From contig JAMXDE010000009.1 of the NCBI GenBank assembly GCA_026770025.1, positions 2,579,001 to 2,643,000 on the forward strand: a DNA stretch of 64,000 nucleotides, given 5' to 3'. The position numbers and the translations under genes were made by a program. Under the pieces are notes generated by a model that was not told the origin of the DNA, made no database searches, and saw nothing but the letters and a program-made list of their open reading frames with translations. Below, in pieces: positions 42,783 to 52,619 of the stretch. The stretch's first letter is position 1; every line of letters begins with the position of its first letter. The DNA comes from Craspedostauros australis. Taxonomy: Eukaryota; Bacillariophyta; Bacillariophyceae; Mastogloiales; Achnanthaceae.

Positions 42783-45346
42783 ATGATTGGAAAGTCAGGA
42801 CTGATCGTGGCCGCCATGGCCATGCTGAGCATCAAGGATGCCGATGCCTTCACCCCAGCATCGCGATCCTTCGTACACAGGGCAGGCACCACCTCCGTGC
42901 TGCGCTCCACAACGGAGGAGGAAGCCGCCGCCTCGGCCGACGCCACCCTCAAGAACGTCGCGCAGACCGAGGACACATCGCGTGACAAGATCATGACGTT
43001 CTCCTACGACATGTCCATGGAACCCAAGTACGAAAAGCCCACCTACCCAGGCACGGGCAACGGCCAATCCGGTGAATCCGGCGAGTACGACGTCGTCGTC
43101 ATCGGCTCCGGCATGGGCGGCCTGGCCTGCGGTGCCTTGTCGGCCAAGTACGGCGACCGCGTCCTCGTGCTCGAATCGCACATCAAGTGCGGCGGATCGG
43201 CCCACACCTTCTCGCGCATGCACAACGGCGGCAAGTACTCCTTCGAGGTCGGCCCGTCCATCTTTGAAGGTCTCGATCGTCCCAGTCTCAATCCTTTGCG
43301 CATGATCTTCGATATTTTGGGCGAGGAGATGCCCGTCAAGACCTACACCGGCTTGGGATACTGGACGCCAACCGGATACTGGCGTTTCCCCATCGGCAGC
43401 AAGCAGAAGTTTGAAGACCTGCTGTTGGAGCAGGCTGAAGACGGCCCCAAGGCTGTTGAGGTACGGATGTCGACGCATAGTAGTAGTGGGCCAGAATTGT
43501 GCACATCATGGGGTGTTTGCCATGATTGATTGTGCTGAGGCAACCGTTTTGTATCTTTGGGACGCGAGCGGATGTGGTTTACTGCAGCCTTTGGTAACGA
43601 AGCGAATGGAAGGACGGAAGACCCACCCTTGTCGTTGCAGACTCTATCAGAATTGTGAAAAGCAAACCAGCACACGAACACATGTTCAATCGGTTAACGC
43701 CAGCCTCAAAATCAATCATCCCAATTCGCGATGCTCATGCATCTCATTTCTCCAACTTGCCTTGTCAACCGCAACCTTCTAACGTCGCACACCACCATTC
43801 ACTGTCATTTCGGTTTGTGCAACGATTTTCGAACTCAATCCAATTCACAACTTACGACACCCACGCCATTTTGATGCATCCATCATCATCGCTATCATCG
43901 CCGTCGTCGCCACCACGATCACCAACAAAACTGCAATAACAGGAATGGAACGCCCTCCGAGCACGCCTCAAGACCCTCGGTGGGTCCACAACAGCTGTTT
44001 CCCTCCTCAACTTGCGCCAGGACCCAGGTTTCCTCGCGACCACGGCAGGAAGTCTCCCATTCGTCGCCACCCACCCCGATGTCTTCCTCGACCTCCCGCT
44101 CACATTCGACTCCCTCCACAAGACCGTCGATGAGATCGTCACCGTCCCCTTCCTGCGCAACTTCATCGACACCATGTGCATCTTCTGCGGCTTCCCAGCC
44201 AAGGGTGCCATGACTGCCCACATGCTCTACATCCTCGAGCGCTTCTTCGAAGAATCCGCCTGCTACTCCGTCCCCATCGGAGGAACTTGCGAGATGGGCA
44301 ACACCCTCGTGCGTGGGCTCGAAAAGTTCGGAGGCAAGATCCAGCTCAACGCCCACGTCGACGAGATCCTCGTCGAGAACGACCGTGCCGTCGGTGTCCG
44401 TCTCAAGAACGGAAGCCTCATCAAGGCCAAGAAAGCCGTCGTCAGCAACGCCACGCCGTTCGACACCGTCAAGATGCTTGGCGATCAGCAGGAACTCCCA
44501 GAGGGCGTCACCAAGTGGAAGGAGGCGCTCGGCAAGCTCCCACGCCACGGTGCCATCATGCATCTCTTCATCGCCATCGACGCCGAGGGACTCGATCTGT
44601 CCCACATCGACGATCCGGCCCACCTCGTGGTACAGGATTGGGGACGTTCTCTGCAGGACTCTCAGAACCTGTGCAGTTTCTTCATCCCAAGCATCCTCGA
44701 CAAGTCCCTCTGCCCAGAAGGCAAGCACGTCATCCACGTCTACTCCTCCGGTGGTGAGCCATATGAACCATGGGAGAAGCTCAAGCCAGGCTCCGACGAG
44801 TACGAGGCCTACAAGGAGGAACGTGCCTCCGTCTTGTGGGAGGCCGTCGAGCGCTGCATCCCAGACATCCGCGAACGCGTGGAATTCTCCATCATTGGAT
44901 CGCCGCTGGCCCACGAGGCGTTCCTGAGACGCGACCGCGGCACCTACGGTATGGCCTGGGCCGCCGGAACCTCCGCTCCATACTCCGGACTCTTGCGCAA
45001 CATCCTGCCATTCCCATTCCCCGACCTCAAGACGCCAGTCGACGGTCTCCTCCGATGCGGCGATTCCTGCTTCCCAGGCATCGGAACTCCAAGTGCCGCC
45101 GCGTCCGGTGCCATCGCTGCCAACACCATGAATCACGTGTCGAAGCATCTGGATCTGCTCAAGGAGGCCAGCACCATTGACCCCATGTACGAATTTCTGA
45201 ATCCAGGTATCTTGGGAGACGTTTACAAGCCAATTGTGGGGGGCTTTACACCAAGCTCAGAGCTCGATGCGTCGCAGATCGGATTCCAGACGAACATTCC
45301 ATCCACGAAACCAGCCTCCACATCGGAGTCTGCCGAGCAAGTGTAG
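42783..45346 (+). CDS. Carotenoid isomerase / phytoene desaturase-family FAD oxidoreductase, plastid-targeted, two exons
   Basis: Exon 1 (42783-43460) and exon 2 (43943-45346) join in phase 0 at GTTGAG/GTACGG and AATAACAG/GAATGG, giving 693 residues. The start at 42783 gives a signal peptide ([20 protein letters not shown]) ending [12 protein letters not shown], a variant of the ASAF plastid import signature. An in-frame upstream Met at 42729 would bury it. The FAD-binding Rossmann motif [14 protein letters not shown] with the closing VLVLESH lies at about 101-132, followed by [11 protein letters not shown]. The C-terminal [22 protein letters not shown] and [10 protein letters not shown] are typical of the CRTISO/CRTI family. 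Known members isomerise or desaturate linear carotenes with FAD. I infer a role in chloroplast carotenoid synthesis. Algae carry several CRTISO-like paralogues, so the exact substrate is not settled. Confidence 0.9.
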
Positions 45347-46481
45347 GAGTAACAGCATTTCCGTAATGTGCATAAATGAATGGCAACAGATATTTCAACA
45401 GCAGGAGCAGCGGCAGTACTGAAATCATCAGCCCACCAACTATCTATGTTGGTGCACTCTCACGAAGGAGAAACAATCTTGCGCATAGTCGGTCGTCATC
45501 TGTTGCTCTTGTCAACTACCATCGCCTTGATCCTTGACACCTTCTGAGCTACGTATTCCCTCGTGCATCAAAGCCCAGCCAATGGGACATGCCGATCTTT
45601 TCGCCCATCGCAAGTCTTCACTGGTATGTTTGTATCTTTCCACCGACTCAAGACGAGCGTAGCATTCCAAGATCTTTGAATGAGACTTGATTCATTCCAA
45701 CCAGGCCGTGATGACGGGGTCCTTGACTACAAAACCTGCCGGCACGTGGTCTGCGAGGCGCTTTTCGAACTAGCCAACGGCGGTTGCACACAATGGTGCT
45801 GGTTCTGACCAACAAAGATTGGCTCCACAAGTTGCATCTCCACCGCTGCCATGAGAACGCGCTTCATCAACAACGCCAGACGGCAACGCCGGCGAGAAAA
45901 CCTCACTTGAACATGCAATCATCAGCCAGTTAGCTGCAGCGCTATCTGCAGCGCTATCTGCAGCGGTAAACTTCGATAATATAATACATAACATGCTAAT
46001 GATGAGTTTTTGTGCATCCGCGGATCGACAGAGCGTTGCTTGGCGTACAGACATGCTCATGACCTTTTGGTTCTGTTTCTAGGTTGTGTGCTTGTTGTTG
46101 GCGCGGCAACTCGATGCGAATAGGCGGCACGATGGAACGCTTGGAGACATGGTAGAGTTGCTCGGACGCTTGCTTTTCGCAGATCTGCGAGCGTCGTGGA
46201 CCGAAAGCGTGTCTCCAAGTGTCCAATACCAGACCAGTAACGAACCGCACCCCATGATCGACAGAGATGGAACGGTGATGCAGTCGGACATATTGTTACT
46301 TTCGTCTCGTCTGATACTTCTTTCATTTCTTCGTCTCTGAGCTTCAAGTTCAGGCAGTCGCTTGAGATCCCATGACAAGTCTTGGTTGGTTGGATGGTTG
46401 TCCTATTGTTGGGTTGCACTACTCTTATCGCTCCACAGCTATTGTGGATGCACCCTGAAATGCATTCATTCATTCGTTCAT
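45347..46481. other. Intergenic region between convergent genes
   Basis: The 3' ends of the CRTISO-like gene (+) and ATPase copy 1 (-) face each other. A short direct repeat of CAGCGCTATCTG occurs near 45940-45962. Nothing else is supported. Confidence 0.4.
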
Positions 46482-49400
46482 TCATTCGCGGTCCGTCAAG
46501 ACCGACACGTCTTCATCGTCGAGAGTCGCATCCATGCTGCTCTTGCTTCCATTGCCGCTACCCTGCCCATGCCTCATATCACCAGACTGCGACGAGCTGC
46601 TTTGAATCGACGTTCGCTGCCCCGCGCTTCCCACCATCACGCTCTGCCCGGCTGTGCCAAAGTGGAACTGAAGACGGTTGTTGGTTGCTCGCAGATGTGG
46701 AGGAACGCTTGCTTGTCCTGACGACGGCTCATACATCTGGATGAGCTCGCCAATTTGGTCTTCATCGATGTATTGCGAATGGCTTTTGCGTAGATCACCG
46801 ACCTTGGCTATAGCTCCCCATCGTTGGTAGTATGTGCATGCTTGAGTCATATACTTGGTGACATCGGCGTTCATCTTCATCATGATCAGGTATTTCGCAA
46901 AACGTTCGCATGCAAGCCCTGCTTCATGGACGTGGCCAATTTCGCTTGACACGAAGATCGCATCCCGGAATGCCGCCTTGACTGCATCGACGCTGCTTTT
47001 ATCACCGTTCTTCGATGTAGCAGCGATGTATTCGGCCCGAATGATGAGATGCCTGTTCTTGTAGCATTCACCCCTTATGAGCCAGGCTGATCTGCTGTTT
47101 TTGTACGTGGTCTTGAGCAGTCGCTTGAACTTTGGACGCTTGGTGTCACGGTACAACGAGGCAGCCATCAGGCCGACGCAAAGGAACCGAGAGCTGTTGT
47201 AGTGGTATCCTGGATCGTCGGAAGAATTCTTGTCCAGGCGTTTGAATAGACTGTTCGTGACATCAGACCTCTGGAAGTAGGTTGCCAAAAGGATTCGTAT
47301 CCAGTAGCCGACATGAAGGAAGAAAGCGTTGGCTTGCGTCTTCACGATACCCTCACCAAAGCGGGCTATCTCATTCCAATCTACTCCCTCTTCTCCAAGC
47401 AAGATCGCTGATACCTTGGCATGCTCCTTGAACCAATCAATACTTGATGACACTTTGAACAGTGCCATCTGCTCAAACATTGCTTCGTATGAATATTGTA
47501 TCTCCCCCAAGGGATGGCCCTCCCACGCAGCGACTAGATTGCTGGCTAGCCAAGCGAAGAAGCCAGTCTCAAAGTCGCCCTGCTGCATACATACAGAGAA
47601 GCCTCGATGAATTTTCTCAAGGATCGAAGCTGCTGGTTCATGCCACCCAGATATGAAGAGGCCGTCGATCATGTCAATCCACGCCTTGATGTACGGATCA
47701 TTATATTGGCGGATAATAGCATTCGCAATGCCAGCAAGGCGTACTGCCATATCTTGATTCCCTTGAGCAGACTGCACCATGCCAAAGCTGACAAAACCCA
47801 AAGCAGCCTCTGGGCAGAGACCATGCTCGAGCGACATCCTCACAGTCTTCATCGACGACATTAGCCATTCCAATGCCTCTGCTCCGGTGTACGCACGAAT
47901 CATGATCTGGAACATGAACTTGTTTGAGAGGATCTTCTTCTTGTCATTCAGTACCGGAAGCGATAGGATCTGCTCATCCGTGTGGCGTCTGAGGTATGAT
48001 GTCAGCCATAACATATCCCGAATCACGTGCAGCACATATCCGCGCTTGGGGTACCTTCCAAGCAAGCGGACAGTCTCTCTGTTCATTTTCATGCAGAGAT
48101 CTTGCCTGTCCTGCTTGGCGTATGCTGCTGCCATACAGGAATATACCGACAGCTTCTGTTCGGTTGTGTCTGCCCTCTCCAATACCTCTCGACCCAGATC
48201 GTATCCCAGCTGGTAGTGGCCCAGTGTGAGCTCCGCATCAGCTCGGAGCTGATGTAGACGAAGCGAAAGATCATAATGGTTCTCCCACGGGGCGCGGAGC
48301 TTGCGGAATGCATTGTAGGCCAGCTGCAAGTACATGGCTGCTGGTGCCAGCGCTGCCATCTTCAATGCCTGCTCTCCGACTTCCAAGTTGAGCTGAAGGG
48401 AGAATGGATGATCCTTGGTTGGTATGCAGTTGAGATGGTCGGCGGCAACGAAGAGCAGGCTCGCATCGATGGTTGGAAGTGACTGGCCACCGCCTTCGTT
48501 GCCGCCGCTGCTGACTGTAGATGGAAGTGGAGATGTTGTTGTTGCTGTCGTTGCAAGCGGAAGTTGGTTCTGTTCACAGTACATCCTCCAGATGTACAGC
48601 CCGATCCTGTGTTTCAATTTGCTTCTCATTTCGCCGAATGGGACGAGTCCCAATGCAGCCTGCTGGATGCGATCATGAGCGAAACGGAATGTCTTGCTCC
48701 CGACTGGGTTGGAGAGGAGACCTTCCAGCACCGCTTCTTCCAGATGATCCGACAGCAGCATTGAATCTACTCCAGATGTTGAGAGCGTCTCTGCTCCTCC
48801 GCCACCATCGTGTTTGACGGTGTTGGTACCTGCAAATACGAACCCATCCATCGGAGGCTTCTGAATGCTCTCTTCTCTCAGCACAAACTCCAACAGATCA
48901 ACATCAAAGCTGAAGCGGATATACGACGCGATGATCAGGGCGGTACGAAGTTCGGCGGGCTGGTTGTTGAGTTTCATCGCCATCAGCTGGACCACGTTGC
49001 CTGCAGATGCGAACGCTTGTTTGCGGCGCTGTTGATCTCCATATTGGGACATGCTCAGATCGTTGCTGCCAAGGGATGCATCATCAGGGATGTGCCACTC
49101 CCATTGGAATGAGATGCGGCTGTACACGATGGCGTTGCACCGCTCAAGCTCCTCCAGGAGCTGCAGCATGAAGAAGACGTTGCCTTCCGTCTTGGTGTAG
49201 ATCTTGGATGTCAACGGTTGCAGCTCCTCCACTTCGCGGTCGAGAAGCTGCGACAGCCACAGTCCGACATCATCCTGCGTCATGTTGGCGAGATGGATGT
49301 CGGTCCATATCGCGCTTGCGTCTTGTGCTGGTGGTGGTTTGGGCCATAATTGGGGATGCTTGGGAGACGCATGGTCTTCTGCGTGATGTTGAGAGCTATG

Positions 49401-50663
49401 CAGCTTGTCGAACATGCTGGCGAGTGGAGATGTCGGGGCTAACTCCAAGGGACAATCGGAGTGCGGGTTTGCTTCCTGACGGATGGCACCGATCAAGAGG
49501 AAGTTGCTGAGCTGTTTGTCTTGCAGCAACGTGGCGAGAAGATCCAAGGCCACTTGGGAGCTCCACTGCATGTCATCAAGGAACATGACGACCGGTCGCT
49601 TCCTCGTCGCGATGGCCTTGATGAATGATCCGAACATGTACTGCAGCTTGTTCCATGCCTTGTCGCTGGAGGTCACCATTTGTTCCACACTGTCGCTCTC
49701 GATGGTGCAGTTTGTGCGTTGGTGTCCACCTTGGATTTGATCTCTTGTCGATGATACTGCAGATGATGGTGGCGCCGGCGATGCTCCTCCACCGGCCTTG
49801 CTTCCACTGTTTCCCTTGCTTCCCTTGCTTCCCTTGTTTGCCTTGTCCCTCTTCTTCTCACGCGGCCCATCATGCAAAGACTCCGTCTCCAGCAAGGATG
49901 CGATGGATGGCACGATGGTTGCCATCATCTGCACTTCGCCACCGATAGTGTCGCGAATGATGTCGGTCATGCGTTTGCGTTCATCTTTGGGTTCGCTGAT
50001 GACCTGTTGACAAAAGTCGCTCAAGGTTTGAACGATGGCCGAGAATGGGTCCTTGGATCCTGTCGTTTCATCGTTCTTTCCTTGGATGAAGTATGCGCGC
50101 TGTGTTGGCTGCGAATGATTGGCGTTGGTGTTGGTGTTGGTGTTCGTGTCGACTGGTTGATCGTCAGGATTGTTGCCCTGCTCACCAGCAGCACCAAGGG
50201 ACGCTGCAAGCTGCTTGACGAGTCTGGATTTGCCAGTTCCGCTGAGTCCCCAAAGGAACGCGGCAGGAAGTGTTGGCCCGGTGGATCGAATGCCAGCTTT
50301 GGCATCGCGAGGTTGGCTCGCAGCTGGTGAGGCGTCATGAAGGATATGGTGACGATCGGCGTCATCGGCCGCCTTGTGGCTGGTGTTGCGCTTGCGATTG
50401 CGGTGTGCTGGCTTTCCTCCTTTCCGATCGCTCCCGTTGTGAGATGGTCGTACGATGTCTTCGAAGGCGGCCTTCAATTGGTCGAGCTCCTTTGAACGAC
50501 CGAAGAACTGGGTGTTGCGGAAATCTAGCTTGCAGTGGATCTGCGCATCCAGCTCTGTCTCGTTGTATCCATCATCGTAAAAGTCGTTGCCGGACGTGAA
50601 CGTGACCGCAGTCTGCAACGTTGATGATAGCCTTGTGTTGTTGCTTGAGATGGACTTCGTCAT
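46482..50663 (-). CDS. Large AAA/STAND-type signalling ATPase with helical-repeat C-terminus, copy 1
   Basis: The product has 1,393 residues from the Met at 50663 (MTKSISSNNTRLSS). The open frame extends upstream to another Met at 50705, but the paralogue shares sequence only from the later Met. An entry motif RNTQFFGRSKELDQLKAAF leads to the P-loop GLSGTGKSRL near residue 138 and the Walker B VVMFLDDMQW near 358, the layout of predicted ATPases of the AAA_16/COG3899 type. The second half is rich in helices with repeated amphipathic pairs, like the TPR-type region of these proteins (LGHYQLGYDLGREVLERADT). No kinase, cyclase or GAF output domain is seen in the frame. Low-complexity stretches include a Thr-Asn run and a Lys/Gly/Ser patch (about 270-300). 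I infer a cytosolic ATP-dependent switch or scaffold. The ligand is unknown. Confidence 0.85.
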   Translation of the reverse strand: MTKSISSNNTRLSSTLQTAVTFTSGNDFYDDGYNETELDAQIHCKLDFRNTQFFGRSKELDQLKAAFEDIVRPSHNGSDRKGGKPAHRNRKRNTSHKAADDADRHHILHDASPAASQPRDAKAGIRSTGPTLPAAFLWGLSGTGKSRLVKQLAASLGAAGEQGNNPDDQPVDTNTNTNTNANHSQPTQRAYFIQGKNDETTGSKDPFSAIVQTLSDFCQQVISEPKDERKRMTDIIRDTIGGEVQMMATIVPSIASLLETESLHDGPREKKRDKANKGSKGSKGNSGSKAGGGASPAPPSSAVSSTRDQIQGGHQRTNCTIESDSVEQMVTSSDKAWNKLQYMFGSFIKAIATRKRPVVMFLDDMQWSSQVALDLLATLLQDKQLSNFLLIGAIRQEANPHSDCPLELAPTSPLASMFDKLHSSQHHAEDHASPKHPQLWPKPPPAQDASAIWTDIHLANMTQDDVGLWLSQLLDREVEELQPLTSKIYTKTEGNVFFMLQLLEELERCNAIVYSRISFQWEWHIPDDASLGSNDLSMSQYGDQQRRKQAFASAGNVVQLMAMKLNNQPAELRTALIIASYIRFSFDVDLLEFVLREESIQKPPMDGFVFAGTNTVKHDGGGGAETLSTSGVDSMLLSDHLEEAVLEGLLSNPVGSKTFRFAHDRIQQAALGLVPFGEMRSKLKHRIGLYIWRMYCEQNQLPLATTATTTSPLPSTVSSGGNEGGGQSLPTIDASLLFVAADHLNCIPTKDHPFSLQLNLEVGEQALKMAALAPAAMYLQLAYNAFRKLRAPWENHYDLSLRLHQLRADAELTLGHYQLGYDLGREVLERADTTEQKLSVYSCMAAAYAKQDRQDLCMKMNRETVRLLGRYPKRGYVLHVIRDMLWLTSYLRRHTDEQILSLPVLNDKKKILSNKFMFQIMIRAYTGAEALEWLMSSMKTVRMSLEHGLCPEAALGFVSFGMVQSAQGNQDMAVRLAGIANAIIRQYNDPYIKAWIDMIDGLFISGWHEPAASILEKIHRGFSVCMQQGDFETGFFAWLASNLVAAWEGHPLGEIQYSYEAMFEQMALFKVSSSIDWFKEHAKVSAILLGEEGVDWNEIARFGEGIVKTQANAFFLHVGYWIRILLATYFQRSDVTNSLFKRLDKNSSDDPGYHYNSSRFLCVGLMAASLYRDTKRPKFKRLLKTTYKNSRSAWLIRGECYKNRHLIIRAEYIAATSKNGDKSSVDAVKAAFRDAIFVSSEIGHVHEAGLACERFAKYLIMMKMNADVTKYMTQACTYYQRWGAIAKVGDLRKSHSQYIDEDQIGELIQMYEPSSGQASVPPHLRATNNRLQFHFGTAGQSVMVGSAGQRTSIQSSSSQSGDMRHGQGSGNGSKSSMDATLDDEDVSVLTDRE
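47901..50290 (-). repeat. Near-identical segment shared by the two ATPase genes (partner 54072-56462)
   Basis: Over about 2.39 kb the two genes read almost identically. The part from about 49100 to 50270 shows no difference that I could find against 55268-56438. A second short near-identical block is 47505-47695 with 53678-53868. Between and outside these blocks the genes diverge clearly, for example 47696-47900 and everything below 47500. Confidence 0.85.
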
Positions 50664-52619
50664 GGCGAGCAAGTTCGATTTGTGGATTAGCCCCGGCCTT
50701 GGCATGGAATCTGGTTAGCTCCGGTTTCGTTTGGGTTCGTCGCCGTGTTGTCATTTGTCTGCGATGAAGCGCTGCCTCTCCCACTGCTGCGGAATGGAAA
50801 GTTGTTGCATCCGCTCGAGCAGTTACTGGTGTCGCTGTTGGTGTGTTCATGGTGTGTGCAAAGCGCACGCTTTTTCTTCTTGGACAGTCACAAATTGGTG
50901 TCACGCTCTGTGAGCCGTTGGTGACGACGTTTGTCGCGTTTGTTCGGGCCTTGTGGATCACGCCTTCACATCACGGTGACACACTTGTTATGCCTTCTTT
51001 GTGACTCCACAAAGCGTCAAAAGTGTCGAATCCGCCAAATTCAGCGCTTTGACATGTCGTTCAAGTTGTGTCTCTGTGCGGTCTTCGAAAACCTCAAACA
51101 CTTAGCGCTTCAACGCCTTCTCATGACCAATAGGTCATCTTTGACAAGACTTGGGTGTCCTTCACATTATCAATGATAGTTCTCTGTTTCGAAAAGAAGT
51201 GTGCGCAAAAAGTCTCTTGGGGCAAAAGACGGAATGAAACACTTCATTCGGGACATACTAAATGAAACAAGACAGTTGAAGCCTAGTTAAGGACAGACTA
51301 CTCTTCCTTCGTAGTGTGTCCCATGTAGTTTCCTGAAATTCACTATTGGCACGACGCCTTCAGACTCCGACGACGACAAATCCTCCTTTCTCTTCTCCTC
51401 CTCTTTTCAATCACAGGCCATCACTGACTCAATGGCATGATTACCTTGATCCAAGTTGTCCTGGAACTATGCTCCTCAGATCCTTGCATTGCAACTTGTC
51501 TCGATTCCCTTTCTGACTATGGTTGCCACACTGACACCACAGCTATTGCAAGGAGATCCAACCTGCTTCAACACAAGCAGGGAATCCAACTGTGAATTTG
51601 CAACACAGCTACTGCTGTGTCTTCATCACAACTTCAACAAGATGCAAAGCACTTGTGCTGAATGTTGGAAGACAACTGCAGATGGTGAGATCAACAGGCA
51701 AGGCACCTTGTCCACCCTCAACACTGAACCCTGAGGATCAGTGCAGAGCCACACCAACTGTGTGAACATTGTTTCTTCATCCTAACAACAACAACTGATC
51801 AACTCGTAATGACTGTAATAGCAAAAGCCAAGATTAGTCCAAACATCACTACTGCACTCATCGTTACAGTAACACTACACCAAATGCTCATCCTCCTTGA
51901 GAACTGCATTACTCGGTTTTCTTCAACCAGCAGTCTCCAAGGCCCTTCCCTTCTAGATCGTGTTACAACAGCACACAAAATCCAACTACAACCATTTCTG
52001 TTATCACAGTCAGTCCGTCGCAAGCAACGCTTCACAGTGACATAGTGGGTAGGCTTCATCAAACTATCCAGCATGGCCGCAAGTGCTTTCGCAAGGCATG
52101 AACTATGGACCAACTTTCCGATCGCTGCTTTCGCTCATCAGTGTCCTGATATTGATTTCTGCGCGCTGTGTTGCTCGATCTGCAACTCTGTTCGAGATTG
52201 CTGTCTTTGATGTCGCGTACATTCGGCACACCAAACATTAGCAGCCACAAATCGTTCCAATTTGGCGTCCCCAACACGTCGACGTACTACTACAATACCG
52301 CCGCTCCAGCATGGCATTACCCAGAAGCGAATCTTCAATACAAATGCAAACCTTAGCGCATGGAAACAGCTGTAGCACAGACTGACTCTCTCAAGCATCA
52401 CTATCAGCACCGTACAGTTCACTGCACTGATCGGTATCATTCTGTCTCACGGCTCGGGTGAGAGAGGCGTTCATGCTTCATTCATTTCAGTATGGGATAT
52501 TGCTGATTCGCTACTATTCCATAATACATTGGTTGCATCTGTGATCGAATATATCGATGAATAGGTGGGATACCAGCCTTGTGTGCTTGCAGTGTACCAG
52601 TATCCGCCCGCTTACGTTC
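50664..52619. other. Intergenic region between the two ATPase copies
   Basis: The first few hundred bases should hold the leader of copy 1. A family 2 repeat fills about 51380-51870. The rest (51871-52619) has no supported gene and includes the 3' region of copy 2. Confidence 0.45.
51380..51870 (-). repeat. Dispersed repeat family 2, copy c (reverse orientation)
   Basis: Read in reverse complement it follows the same order of landmarks as 3938-4440 and 28150-28647: TGTTACTGTAACGATG, GGATGAAGAAACAATG, CTCTGCACTGATCCTCAG, GATTCCCTGCTTGTGTTGAA, AAGGGAATCGAGACAAG, AAGGATCTGAGGAGCATAG and a final purine-rich AAGAGGAGGAGAAGAGAAAG. Confidence 0.7.

Noticed and set aside
48000-50330. Several plus-strand frames of 60-152 codons, duplicated near 54170-56600
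   Set aside because: They are antisense to the ATPase genes and recur only because the genes are duplicated.
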